Source of the DNA: Uranotaenia lowii | Taxonomy: Eukaryota; Arthropoda; Insecta; Diptera; Culicidae | DNA length: 64,000 nucleotides | Assembly (NCBI RefSeq): GCF_029784155.1 | Contig: NC_073693.1 | Span: 223,277,094 to 223,341,093, forward strand | Direction: 5' to 3' | In this document: positions 1 to 10,009 of the stretch, one piece after another | Layout of the letters: each line of letters opens with the position of its first letter | How positions within the stretch are numbered: the stretch's first letter is position 1 | Translations under genes and position numbers: made by a program | The notes under the pieces: model-generated | The model's input: only the letters and a program-made list of their open reading frames with translations | Told to the model about the DNA's origin: nothing | The model's database searches: none

Positions 1-82
1 GTCCTTCATCGCGGTCAGAACGTCCTCCCGGGACAGTGAGAACAGTTCCGAGTAGCCCACGGAGCGGACGTCAGCTGTTCGC
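1..82 (-). CDS. Cngl: Cyclic nucleotide-gated channel, exon with end of the nucleotide-binding domain (cut by window edge)
   Basis: Reading the minus strand from 82 gives RTADVRSVGYSELFSLSRED and then VLTAMKD, the conserved end of the cyclic-nucleotide-binding domain. RTADVR carries the Arg-Thr pair that contacts the nucleotide phosphate and sets cGMP/cAMP preference in the family. The acceptor is TTTTCCCAG immediately before base 82. The first base G completes the Lys codon split with the exon ending at 8390, so the protein reads through as GLNK-RTADV. The exon continues past position 1, outside the window, towards the C terminus. It is too short for an ordinary ORF scan and was found by splice phase and motif. 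Confidence 0.88.
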
Positions 83-126
83 CTGGGAAAAGTGAGTGAA
101 CGAGAATACGTTTGAGTTAACTTATG

Positions 127-655
127 TGTTAACCCATAGAAGAGGTTGCGAAAATCCAATGCCTATATAGCAAATCTCTGTGCAGGAAATGCACTTAAAA
201 GAGTACTGTGCCAAAGATGATATGATTGAAAAATCACCAGTGGCATAAACACTCAAATTCCCCGGAAAATGGTGCTTTACTACTATATTCAAGCGAAACA
301 TGAAAAACATGCTCTTTCTGGCTCAAGTAGTACACTGATTAAGATGTCGGATTGGCAAGGCGATATAAAAATGGTGTTGTGATTTCGATTTTCAATTCCC
401 AACGACACTTTATTTTTTTTTCTTGTTTCTGGGATGAATTATCCAATAGGATGAAAATCCTACAAAATGATTTTCTTGTTTCGCTTGAATGTAGTGGTCA
501 TGCATCTTTTAGCTTGAGAGCTCGAGTCTTTTTGCCTATTGTGCTTTTCCAATCATATCATATTTGGCACAGTACACTTTTAAGTGCATTTCCTGCACAA
601 AGATTTGCCAAATAGGCATGGAATTTTTGCAACCTCATATATGGGTGTGGATTCT
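127..655. repeat. Imperfect foldback repeat with ~180-bp arms
   Basis: The left arm (about 127-310) is the inverted, diverged copy of the right arm (about 470-655). Matching blocks include GCAGGAAATGCACTTAAAAG at 183-202 against its reverse complement near 577-597, and TTCAAGCGAAAC (about 288) against GTTTCGCTTGAA (479). The loop between the arms carries a tRNA-SINE-like stretch (325-425). It is a non-autonomous foldback element or two inverted copies of one repeat; no coding capacity is visible. Confidence 0.6.
325..425 (+). repeat. Possible tRNA-derived SINE fragment
   Basis: The stretch has GATTAAGATGTCGGATTGG followed about 45 bases later by a B-box-like TTTCGATTTTCAATTCCC, then CGACACTTTA and a long T run. 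This resembles the promoter layout of tRNA-derived SINEs, with an A-box-like and a B-box-like block. The B box is degenerate, so this is a relic and not a tRNA gene. Confidence 0.35.
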
Positions 656-710
656 TCTAAGATTTGTCTCGATTGTATGTTAAAAAGTATGCCTGAGTCA
701 CGCAAAACGC

Positions 711-930
711 CTAGGGTAACGGACTTATTTTGGACCGGGTACATATTTTGGACCACCTAGCAACTGTTTTTCAATATTTCACTCATAAATCAAGTTAATC
801 ATGAAATTTTTTAACGAATATAATTAAAGCTCCTTCCTATTATTCTAATCATATCTAACATTCAACTCAAATAAGCTGATAAGGAATAGAAAATTGATAA
901 ATTTTCACAGTTAGGCTAAAGAGACTACAT
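711..930 (+). mobile_element. Left part of a MITE split by nested insertions
   Basis: It begins CTAGGGTAACGGACTTATTT and contains two copies of ATTTTGGACC. The same terminus occurs inverted at 8268-8289 (reverse complement CTAGGGTAACGGACCTATTT), giving terminal inverted repeats that differ by one base over the first 20. The two ends lie 7.6 kb apart, with other mobile elements between, so this is read as one MITE opened by later insertions. The inner boundary at about 930 is a guess. Confidence 0.5.
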
Positions 931-1579
931 ACAAAGAGGCGCAGTCTGATCCCTTTTGAAATAATAAGCTTGCAACCCTGCTGTAGGACTGCCTTTAAGA
1001 CTGCTTGGTTTTGCTTGATTGGAATGACACTGACAGAAAATCAAAAATTCCAATCGTGACATTTCGTTTTTTTGTTTACTATGGGCTCGTAAGTTAGGCC
1101 AAATCAAGCCTATTTGAAGAGGACCTGCCAGTATTGAAGTAAACTTATAAAAGGTTTTCAGCATAGGGGTGATGAATTCAACAACTACAGACATGTTCAC
1201 AGCTATAATAAAACACCTTAAAACTAGTTGAAAAATCAAAAATACTTGTTTTTATATAATTCTCTAGCAACCAAAAGCCCCACATCTACTTGAGCGCGTA
1301 CCTACAAAGTTTGAATTTTGCTGAACAAAGGTTTCAAATGGAATTGGGACCGATTTTTTTTTCGGATGCGAGCTTGAAAGTTACAAAATGTTCCTCAAAT
1401 AGCCTTTTAGTGACTTGTGGATAACCTCCCTTCAGTATAAAAGTTACAAATTGGGTCTCAAATCGCCTTCTATGGACTTGAAAATCCTCAAATAGCCTTT
1501 TCATCCATATTAACTGTTAAACACAGCAAACACTGGCGAGTGTTTGAGAGCCAAACGAACTGAAATAATGCATCTGGGC
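931..1579. other. Unassigned AT-rich intronic stretch with a short diverged repeat
   Basis: No gene is visible. Between about 1390 and 1505 the phrase CAAATAGCCTTTT/CAAATCGCCTTCT recurs about three times, next to the related GTGACTTG/ATGGACTTG, suggesting a small degenerate tandem repeat. Confidence 0.35.
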
Positions 1580-4355
1580 AGTATAATTGGAAAGTCCATT
1601 GTTCCAATTATACTGTACAATGAACTTGTGATTCCAGAGCTCGACGAAAACCTTCTTTTGGGCAGAAAGTGCACCGAGAACGGGAAAAGGGATACTTTTC
1701 TCTGAAAGCAAGTCAAGTTTGAGTTTTCAGGGAAGGTTTTTGCCCAGAGAAAACTTCTGAAAGACTTATACTGCTTGGATTTGTTTTGGAGCCCTAAAAT
1801 CAGGCGCAAAGCCTTGTTTGGCAGTCAAACAATTCCATATGTGACTTGGACATCTTAGCGTTGGAGCGTTGCAGCGAATGATCCGTAACAATATGGTGGA
1901 AGGTATCAGTCATATTCCAGCCAAGATGGAGAAACAAGCTGCCTGCGAAAGCTGTATGGCAGGTAGACAAGCAGCCAACAGTTTTCACAACGTCGAGCTG
2001 CCTAGATCGGGTAGGTCAAGCGGTACGAGGCTATGACAACTGTACTTTTCGGTCAGAAGTTGTGCAAGCTGCGATGTGACAACGGGCGTGAATACGTTAG
2101 TAACGAATTTCGAAGACTTTGTTCTGAGAAAGGAATTCAAATGACATTCACAGTCCCATTTACTCAGCAGCAGAATGGCGTCAGCGGGCGAGCCAATCGT
2201 ACACTGATGGAGAAGGCCAGAGCGATGGTCCATGGTAGCGGATTGTGGAAGACGATGTGGAGCAAAGCTGTTTTATGTGCTGCATACCTCACTAACTGAT
2301 CACCGAGGTCTAGTGGTCAACAAGACTCCTTTCGAGATGTGGAGGCTAAAGCTGAGCAACCTGCGCATTTTCGCTTCTCCAGCGTACGCACAGATTTCCA
2401 AGGAAAAGAGGCAGAACCTTGATCAGAAATCGAAACATCTGATAAGGACATCGAGAAGCCTGTCGAAGACCCACCAGAGGCCGTCACATTTGAGCCGATG
2501 TGTATGAGGCAGAACAACAGCCAACATCCAAGCAGCCAGTCAATGTGCGAGCACCCGAAAACACTTTTGAGCGGTTAGCCGATGTACCAACTACAGAAAA
2601 CACATCTGAGCGGTTAGCTGATGTGCCTGCTGATCCCGATCACACTGTAGTTAACAGTATGATTGGAAGCGGTTAGCTTGCCCCCGGGCCAGAGAAAACC
2701 CATCCTGTCTAAGTGGGTGTTCGCCGTGAAAGACGATGATCGCTACAAGGCTCGATTGGTCACGAAAGGATGTTCCCAAAGGCCAGGATTGGATTACTGG
2801 GCGTTCGAACCGTCTTGGCGTTGGCAAACGAATCCGACATGTTTTTTCATCAGATGGACGTCAAAACCTTATTCCTGAATGGAAATTTAGAAGAGGTTAT
2901 CTTCATGCAGTTACCAAACGATGACGTCGGTAAATAGATGGTCGCTCGAATGAGTTTAAGCCTCGACGGCTTGAAGCAAGTGGGTCGTGCTAGGAACCAG
3001 CTTTTCGACGACGAGATAAGAAAGCTTGATTTCTATCCGATAAAGAGTGACTGCTGTGTTTACCGATCCTGCAAGCGAGGACTCACCCTCATCCTGTACG
3101 TGAATGCCATCCTGATTGCTGGAAAAGGCGTTTCAGAGGTTATCTGGACCAAGACAGAGCTTGGAAGGCTATTCCAGATAAAGGATCTCCTGGAAGTCAA
3201 GATGATCATCAAGCGAGACTTCCTGAAAAGCGTAGTCGAGATTTCGCAATCAGGATACGTCGAGAAAGTTCTGCAACGATTCGGTATGGCCGATTGTAAA
3301 CCTGTAAGCACACCGCTTGACACAAACGTTCGCTGGACGAAGCTGAACGATGGTGAGGTTATCACCGAACAACCGTTCGAAAAATAGATCGGTTGTCTAC
3401 AATATCTGGCGATATCTTCGAGACCAGATATCTGTTCTGCGGTTAGTGCACTGAGCAAATACCAGGCCAGCCCGACGAATAGGCATTGGCATGGGCTGCA
3501 TTGGAAGATTCTGCGATATCTTCAAAGTACGACCGACACGGCGTTGGTATTCTGCAGAAAAGCGAAATCGGAACTATTCATCGGATATGCTGATGCAGAT
3601 TTTGCCAACGACTCCGATGACCGAAGATCTGTATCAGGCTACGCTTACATGATCATCGGGAATCTAGTCTCGTGGTCAACGAAACGTCAGCAGACGGTCA
3701 GTCTTTCGTCGTCCGAAGCAGGGATAGGAGCCCTTTGTCATGCAGTCAAGGAAGGTTTGTGGTTAACAAACTTCCTGGTTGAATTGAGTGTGGGTAGCAC
3801 TCCATTCACGTTAATGGAGACAGCATCCCTTGCAGTAACTGAAAGAGGCGCGGACCCATCAACGGATAAAGCGTCTGGGCGTGAAGTATGCATTCATCAG
3901 GGAGATGGTAAGAAGCGGTCAGCTTACTTTAAGACACATCTCTAATGAAGATCAGCCAGCTGATGCGTTCATGAAGGCGTTACCAAAGGCGAGGCACACG
4001 AAGCTATTCAGCGTTCTCAATTTACGAATTGAGGGATGTCCAACTCGCTATTGGTGCTTGCTGAGAATAATAGGATGGTGATGATGATGACCGTACAAAT
4101 GTTGACATCATCACACTGTGAAGCTAAATTACTCAAACTAGGTTCTTGGTTACTAAGCAGTGTTGCCAGATATCCTGAGTGGTTAGCTCAGAATATCACA
4201 CGAAAGGGAAAACATTAATAGTGACGATATCACTTCAGTGAAGGAGTGATAAATAGCTAACGCTAATGTGATAGCCTGTACTTTAAGGACTAAATAGACT
4301 GACGAAAACGAATAAACTATATCTCTATTCCACCACTGAAACTTGCGTTTCCGAC
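1580..4355 (+). pseudogene. Ty1/copia retrotransposon remnant: integrase, reverse transcriptase and RNase H, inactivated
   Basis: Copia-type Pol domains follow in the expected order: a pre-integrase stretch with LGHL and CESCMAGRQ (about 1800-2030); integrase core with RCDNGREY and NGVSGRANRTLMEKA (2033-2299); post-core TPFEMW (about 2325); reverse transcriptase from SKWVFAVK (about 2710) with RYKARLVTKG and the active-site region LILYVNAILIAG (about 3085); RNase H with DADFANDSDDRRS, WSTKRQQTVSLSSSE and the tail HISNEDQPADAFMKAL. Frameshifts occur near 2230-2300 and 3890, and a TAG lies in frame at 3385. Two catalytic sites are lost: the family's YVDD reads YVNA, and the integrase Glu (NGVSER) is Gly. 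Gag and the 5' LTR are not seen. It is an old, dead insertion in the channel intron, in the opposite orientation to the host gene. Confidence 0.88.
4036..4355 (+). repeat. Possible 3' LTR of the copia remnant
   Basis: A purine-rich GAGGGA sits just before TGTCCAACTCGC, and the stretch ends near CGTTTCCGACAAC, giving a TG...CA-like frame directly after the RNase H tail. AATAAA occurs at about 4311, inside the proposed LTR. No second LTR is visible for comparison, so the limits are tentative. Confidence 0.35.
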
Positions 4356-4451
4356 AACTATAATCGGCATAAATTCAAAGCCAATTATCATTTAATCTTA
4401 CTTTTTGTGCAGAATGTTTCAAAACATTTCCATCTTACAATCTATACTACA

Positions 4452-5065
4452 GACCCCGGTCGATTTTGGCAACACGCCCGTACATTTTGTGTTGCCAAAA
4501 TCGAATGTTGCCAAAATCGAATGTTGCCAAAATCGAACGGTTTTCTTACTCAACTTTTTTTTCAGTTATTTTTACAAAATAACTATTATTATTACCAAAA
4601 ACGTAAATTTTAGTAAATTTCCGATCATTTGTAATCATTTTTTATTTTTTTATTATGTTTTTTATGCATTTTGTACTCTTCTTGTTTTGTTTAAAATGTT
4701 TGTTTTCAGTTGTCATATTTGCTGTATTTGTCATTCTTCATCATTTTTTAGTCGTTTTTTGTCATTTTCAGTCTTTTGTTTGAATTTGTTTTTTAACTTT
4801 TTGAATTTTTCATGTTTTTGTTATTTTTGAGTACTTAATATTTTTAAAAAAAAAACTTTTGTTTTTATTGTTGCACTTTATCAACATTTAAGAACATAAA
4901 AACGTATTTATGATGTTTTTCTAAATTAAATTGGTTCTGTTATAACTAAAACTAAAAGGTAATGTTGTTTCTAAAAACCATTCGATCTTGGCACATGTGC
5001 CAAAATCGGATGTTGCCAAAATCGAATGTTGCCAAAATCGAATGTTGCCAAAAACGAACGGGGTC
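4452..5065. mobile_element. 614-bp MITE with GACCCCG termini and 16-bp subterminal repeats
   Basis: The ends are inverted: GACCCCGGTCGATTTTGGCA at 4452 and, reading back from 5065, GACCCCGTTCGTTTTTGGCA, two mismatches in 20. Inside each end the 16-mer GTTGCCAAAATCGAAT is repeated about three times in the same orientation (4491-4540 and about 5000-5055). The AT-rich middle codes for nothing recognisable. Superfamily is not assigned and no clear target duplication was seen. Confidence 0.7.
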
Positions 5066-5446
5066 TTTAATTGCAGTTGTTTGACTAGCAGTTCACAAAA
5101 ACTACAGCTTAGAGGAACAAAAACACTAGAAATCTGGAAATTGACCTATTTAAAATAAATTACTATTTTGGTAGCTTCATAAAGTATTAATGACATTAAG
5201 ACCTGAGAGTAACAACCATTCTGGCTCGATTTTTGGATTAAAATGTGATCCCAAATTTGGTTGAAGTGATGAAATATAAACCCTGTCTTAAGGCGGGGTT
5301 GGCAAAAAACAACAACAAATTGACTAATATGTACCTTGTTTAAATTTTTGTATAAGTTAAAATATTTCCGTTATTTGTGAACATTTTTTAACAAAAATAA
5401 TGAAAAACTGCCATTATGATTGATGTTGATTTTACGAGATGTCGAA
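5066..5446. other. Unassigned AT-rich stretch
   Basis: Nothing recognisable was seen here on either strand. Confidence 0.3.
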
Positions 5447-5520
5447 TGTATGTTTGTTATGTGTATTTATTTCCGGCAAATCAGTCCAGTTATCTTTTAC
5501 AAACGAAATTTATTTTTAAA

Positions 5521-5571
5521 CCGACGTTTCGATGTTTCGATGTCGTATGACATCATCCTCAGGGATTCTAC
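5521..5571 (-). ncRNA. Hammerhead-ribozyme-like motif, left arm
   Basis: On the minus strand it reads CTGAGGA, one base, GATGTC-ATAC-GACATC (a perfect 6-bp stem and 4-base loop), then GAAAC, an extra ATCGAAAC, and GTCGG. The core matches the hammerhead pattern CUGANGA, helix II, GAAA and a UH cleavage site (GUC). The flanks AATCC and GGTTT could form part of helix I. One unpaired base between CUGANGA and helix II departs from the canonical form, so activity is uncertain. Confidence 0.45.
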
Positions 5572-7072
5572 AATTATTTACGTGTAATTATAAAATTTTT
5601 GTGTGATGTGCTTTATTTCGAACTATACTTACAAAAATTGTCGTTTCTATTGCTTTTGGAAAAAGCGTACTGTTTAAATCTGTTCGTCAATAGCTAATAG
5701 CTCGTTTACTAGTAATCGGACATTCAAAATTTTGACAGCATTTTGTTGCCTGTAAAAAGTTCTATGCGACCTATTTTTTTTTTCAAAATATAAAATTTAC
5801 GCGTTTTTGAGATATTTACGATGCAAGAGAAAGAGGAAAAAAATATTTTGCACAGTTTCATTCAAAATCCATCATTATCAAATTGATAGCTGACAAAACC
5901 GTTGATTATTCGCAGAATTACTGTGTGTGAGTGGTGGAAAAGTATGCAAATACTGTCAAAAATGTCCACAAAGTTCAAATCAACCATTATTGGAGTGAAG
6001 CATATGATCGGCAACTTCGGCTAAGGGTCATCAGGGAAGTCAAGTCTCATACCAGCATTTTTAATTTTCAATAAGCGAAAACTTAGGGTAGATCGCTGAA
6101 ATTTCCGAAAAAAAATGTTTTTCCGATAAGCTGGAAGTGTTGCCTCTTTATAAGTCTATCAAACCTAACCTCAAACAACAAGTTTTTGCTAGATCCACAG
6201 CTCGTAAGCTGTATATCCAGTTGCGAGGCTATGGGACAGATGATTTCTGATGAACGACAAAACTTATGAAATACCCTATTTTAAACAAATTCCAGCGTTT
6301 GAATCCTATACCACGTCTGCTCGTGGCAAGGTTCCGAGTATATTAAAGTATGTATTTGCTGGTTGTTTAGTATAAAATATGATGATTTGCTAAAATTCTG
6401 CTCCGGTGGAAAAAAACAACAATTTTCAAAACGAAAACTATGGTTTTCACTGTTTTCAAAAGCCTAAAAAGAGTAATCTTTTATGTACCCTTCGCAACCT
6501 ACGATCTATACTAACCTTTCATACTTTAAGTTCAATCTCCTCATGGTTTAAGTTCGTTATTGCCAGATTTTGCCAGCAGAAATTCCATTAGAAACGCTCA
6601 AAAAGTGACTCAAAATAATCAAATTTGTGAATTTCGAAACAGCTGTATCCACTAAATTGGCCTCAGTTTCTTTTAAAAGAGAAGTATTGGTCCGAAAAGT
6701 ATCAGAAATTGAAGGAGAAGGATGTAGCCACTTGAAATAAAGATTAAACGAAGTATAAGTTTGAAAAACTGATCATTATCATGACTGAAAAAAGTGTGCG
6801 CTGGCCAAAGGGAAGTACAAAGAATAACGTAGAATTTATTATTACAAAAAACAATAAATATTTTTTTCAATTTTTTTCATGAATTATCATAAAAAACCTT
6901 CATTTCCTTCATAGAAAGTATTTAGATCAAACGAAAGGTTTTTGAGATACACGCATTCGTAACTGTCCCATTTCTAAAAGAACCAAGCTTTAGAAACAAC
7001 AATTTTTGTTAGTAGAGTTAGAAATAAGAGAACATCACACACAAATTTTATAATTACACGTAAATAATTGTA

Positions 7073-7118
7073 GAATCCCTGAAGATGATGTTATGCGACC
7101 TCGAAACGTCGGTTTAAA
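7073..7118 (+). ncRNA. Hammerhead-ribozyme-like motif, right arm
   Basis: It reads CTGAAGATGATGTTATGCGA, then CCTC, then GAAACGTCGG: the CUGANGA and GAAA...GUC core as in the left arm. The helix II equivalent (GATGTT/GACCTC) has decayed and pairs poorly, and helix III has no loop. It is probably inactive alone. Confidence 0.35.
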
Positions 7119-7186
7119 GATAAATTTCGTTTGTTAAAAGATAATTGGACTGATTTGCCGGAAATAAATACACATAACAAACATAC

Positions 7187-8049
7187 AGTCGATATCAACT
7201 TATGCAAAACTTTAGCTATAAGACAATACTTATATGAATCAAAATTTAAAAAAGGTTGAAATGATAAAAAAGCATCATCCGAAGAAGTACTGAAAATGTA
7301 GTTCTTCAGCCCCAGTAGATATGAAATTTTTGAGAAAAAAATTGATTTAAATTTTTCTCAAACGTTAAGGATTTTTGAAAAACTTAAGTTGTTTGAAATC
7401 ATAAAAGTTAACTTCAATGATTTTTTCAGCGAATTGTTTTTTGGATTTTACAGGGTTATAACGATTTAAAGTACTATAATCTTTGCAAGTACGCTACAGT
7501 ACTAAAGCCAAATCAAATACACTTGGGGTTTGAAAGAAAAGATAAATCTATTATTATCGGGTAGCTGATGATGAAGGACTTGCTTAACTTATCACTGAGT
7601 CGCCAGAAAGTGAGTTGTGTTGCGCTTTAAAATTTAATCCTGATGTTAAGCCAACTGGCCACAGAAAATTGACCAGTATTTGACACTGCACGACAAGTTC
7701 AGTTGAGATTGCAGTGTGCTTTCTGAATTTCCAAAACATTTGAAACGAACTTTATGAATGAAGGAGTTTTCTATTGGTAGGTTCCTTCTTCTCATCATAA
7801 ATTTTAGTTTTATAGCGTAGTTGTACAATCAGATAACAGATGGTTGTATGTTCTAAATACTCAAAAAACAAGAGTAGAAAGAGGCTGAGAAAAAATTTAA
7901 GATGGTTAACGAAAGAATTAAAGAGAACAAATCCTTCTACGTGAGTCAAAATAAAAAAGTTTTTTTTAAATTACACACATAAACCAATTTCCGTCAAAAC
8001 TTTAGCAAAAATTAAAAAAATCTTAATTTAGTTTTAGGGTAGTCCGAAA
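7187..8049. other. Unassigned AT-rich stretch
   Basis: No domain, RNA gene or clear repeat boundary was recognised. Short reading frames on both strands have no recognisable motif. Confidence 0.3.
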
Positions 8050-8289
8050 AAAGGTCCAAAATACTGAAACATTGTGGTCCAAAATACTGATCAGAGTAGG
8101 AATCGAGTAAACAAGTTTTTAGGCTTAAACCTTGTTACATTGCAAATACGACGATTAATTCGATAGAAAAAGCCTTGATCTTCGTAATAAATGGATAGAG
8201 CAGTTAAAAATTGTAACATATACTATTTTATTTCAAGAAACGGCATCGTCACTTCCCAAAGCAGTCCCAAATAGGTCCGTTACCCTAGT
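8050..8289 (-). mobile_element. Right part of the split MITE
   Basis: It ends AAATAGGTCCGTTACCCTAG at 8289, the inverted partner of the terminus at 711. Near its inner side GGTCCAAAATACTGA occurs twice, mirroring the ATTTTGGACC repeats beside the left end. CTAG at the extreme ends is palindromic, so target duplication and element end cannot be told apart. Confidence 0.5.
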
Positions 8290-8389
8290 GGTTCAATTCT
8301 TGTTTCGCTAGCTAGTTCTGCAGGTCGTTTCGAGTTTCGAATCATTGGAAAACATGAAATCATCATATGGTTGAAATTGGCTAACTTAC

Positions 8390-8790
8390 TTGTTCAGTCC
8401 GTCCAGGTTCAGGATCCCGATTTCCCCGAAAAAATCGCCCGCCTTCATGGTGGTCAGGACCTTGCCGGTTTCACTCAGGACCTCCAGGATGCCGTCGGCG
8501 ATGATGAACATTTCCCGAGCCACTTCACCCTTTCGGCAGATCGAGTCCCCGGGCGTGAAAATGTAGGCTTTCATTTTTAGCACCAAGTCGTGTAGGAATT
8601 CCGGCTGGCACTCCTGGAAAATGGTCACCTTTTTGAGCACGCTGAGATTGACGTGGAGCGCCAGTTCGGTTTTGAGCTTGTCCGGTAGCAATCCGAGTGC
8701 GGTGTTGATGTCCCCTCCGCCCTGTATCCGACCCCGGGACCAGCTGTAATCGTACCACCGCAGAACGCGTCGCTGCATTCCACCGGGAAC
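8390..8790 (-). CDS. Cngl: Cyclic nucleotide-gated channel, exon with C-linker and cyclic-nucleotide-binding domain
   Basis: This 401-bp exon continues the channel. It opens VPGGMQRRVLRWYDYSW and then LLPDKLKTELALHVNL (C-linker). The cyclic-nucleotide-binding beta roll follows, with PGDSICRKGEVAREMFII and KAGDFFGEIGILN; the FGEI segment is the phosphate-binding cassette that contacts cAMP or cGMP. The acceptor is TGTAG before GTTCCC and the donor is GTAAGT after CTGAACAA. The exon ends with two bases of a codon that the first base of the next exon completes as AAG (Lys). The reading frame is open throughout and base composition is clearly richer in GC than the flanking intron, as expected for a conserved exon. 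Ligand binding opens the pore in this family; the ligand preference of this protein cannot be read from the exon. Confidence 0.92.
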
Positions 8791-8876
8791 CTACACGGGG
8801 ATTAGCAAGGAAGGAGTTGAAAGTTAGCGTTCTCGGTTGTTCCCATAAATCATCCCCCCTTTCCCAATCAACCAAC
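8791..8876 (-). other. Short intron of the channel gene
   Basis: This 86-bp intron lies between the S6 exon and the C-linker/binding-domain exon. On the minus strand it starts GTTGGT and ends CGTGTAG. Its small size is typical of insect introns and contrasts with the 8.3-kb intron (8389-83) that follows. The donor is weak because it is not GTAAGT or GTGAGT. Confidence 0.8.
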
Positions 8877-9030
8877 CTTGTGATGCCGCATGTACGTTTT
8901 GGCCCCGTCCAGCAACCTTTCGAATTCCAACCGATTGGCGTTCCGGTTCGTTATCACATTGCCCACCTGCCCAACGATTGTCGCAAAGATGAACACCCCT
9001 ATCAGGTAACTGACAATGGTAAACACGTAC
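8877..9030 (-). CDS. Cngl: Cyclic nucleotide-gated channel, exon with S6 and start of C-linker (partial gene)
   Basis: This internal exon encodes the S6 pore-lining helix and first part of the C-linker of a cyclic nucleotide-gated cation channel in the plasma membrane. The translation starts YVFTIVSYLIGVFIFATIVG, a hydrophobic S6 segment, continues VGNVITNRNANRLEFE and ends TYMRHHK, the usual S6/C-linker order. The acceptor reads CATTCACAG before the first base (9030); the donor after AAG is GTTGGT, a plain GT site. The 154-bp exon enters with one base finishing a codon and leaves in phase 0, matching the next exon, which begins with GTT CCC (V-P). Insect CngA differs at several of these positions; the pattern fits the Cngl paralogue. 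The symbol is recalled, not searched. The pore exon that should lie upstream (higher coordinates) was not found. Confidence 0.88.
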
Positions 9031-9923
9031 CTGTGAATGACCAAAACGACACCAGGAGGAGACAAGGACGAGAGAGAAAAAATCAGTCAATCTAAATCTT
9101 TACTATTTCCGCGCCGCAACCATTCACCCACCCAAACTTCCACCAAATGGAACACCAAATCAAAGTTTTCGAATATAAATTGCTCCCTACGACGTTCGGT
9201 CTACAACGAATCGTTGCATCAGTTTTTAGAAACTTGTTACAAACTGTGATAGGTTTGCGCGAAAAAAACAAATCGCTGCTCACGTTACCAAAGTCGTTAG
9301 GTAAACAAAGATGGTGGGGAGCCATTCTTTTTTTCATTAGTGATATACGACTGTGACCCTGTCAGCAATCAGAATTTTTACGAGATCGTTTCGAAAATGC
9401 TGACGGTGCTGACGGTTCCCAAAAAACATTGGGATTTGTTGGGACATTGGATGCATGAGACCGTGGAAAAGCCTATCCTGTCTGTTCGATCCATATTTAT
9501 TGCTTTTAAAGGATCTAATCCAGTAGGTCCAGAAGGACAGAAGCTAGGTGTTATTGTGATTTTATGCTTGCAATCAGGGTTTTAATGAAACAAAATTGAT
9601 GGTCCATACTGTTTATTTGACTCATTGTTCCAACGAAAAAAAAACATGAACTTTTATGGAATAAATATTCTTGACTTAGAAAATTTTAGTCTCTTTGTCT
9701 CGGTTGTTAAAAATGCTTTGACCTTTTTTAATTTGTAAAGATTCACTATTTATTTAAATCTTTGACATTCGATCTGACATAAAATAAGTTCCCAAGTTTT
9801 GAATCGAAATACATTCGTAAGGTTTGAACTAAAACAAAACATATTCGAGCTCAGGGCCCGAGAAACTCAAATCAGAAATGACCCAAATTATCCATGACGG
9901 ATTTCACCATTGGCCAAAAAAAA
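9031..9923. other. Intron upstream of the S6 exon, unassigned part
   Basis: It begins with the acceptor of the S6 exon on the minus strand (CATTCACAG). The rest has no recognisable exon. A plus-strand stretch at 9340-9585 is open for 81 codons but has no known motif and no coding signal beyond that. Confidence 0.35.
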
Positions 9924-10009
9924 AAGATCTGTAGGTATAAAATTTCAGCTCATAAATTTCAGATCATTTAGCACTAACAAAAAATCGATATTTATCAGTT
10001 TTTGTAAAT

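Larger units (their letters stand above)
5447..7186. mobile_element. Inverted-repeat element with ~160-bp arms carrying hammerhead-like motifs
   Basis: The left arm (5447-5611) and right arm (7031-7186) are inverted copies with small differences. Matching blocks include TGTTTGTTATGTGTATTTAT (5451) against ATAAATACACATAACAAACA, and TTTCCGGCAAATCAGTCC against GGACTGATTTGCCGGAAA. Between them are 1.4 kb without a clear reading frame. Each arm has the phrase CTGA(A/G)GATGATGT followed by CGAAACGTCGG, which is common in terminal repeats of Penelope-like retroelements. No reverse transcriptase or GIY-YIG motif was seen, so assignment to that class is an inference from the arms only. Confidence 0.6.
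83..8389 (-). other. 8.3-kb intron of the channel gene filled with nested repeats
   Basis: On the minus strand it runs from the donor GTAAGT at 8389 to the acceptor TTTTCCCAG ending at 83. Everything between is transposon-derived or unrecognised AT-rich DNA; individual elements are listed separately. No extra exon of the channel is needed, because the flanking exons join in phase across a contiguous protein domain. Confidence 0.8.

Noticed and set aside
5447..7186. Confident naming as a Penelope-like element
   Set aside because: Only the terminal motif suggests it; no reverse transcriptase or GIY-YIG residues are visible between the arms.
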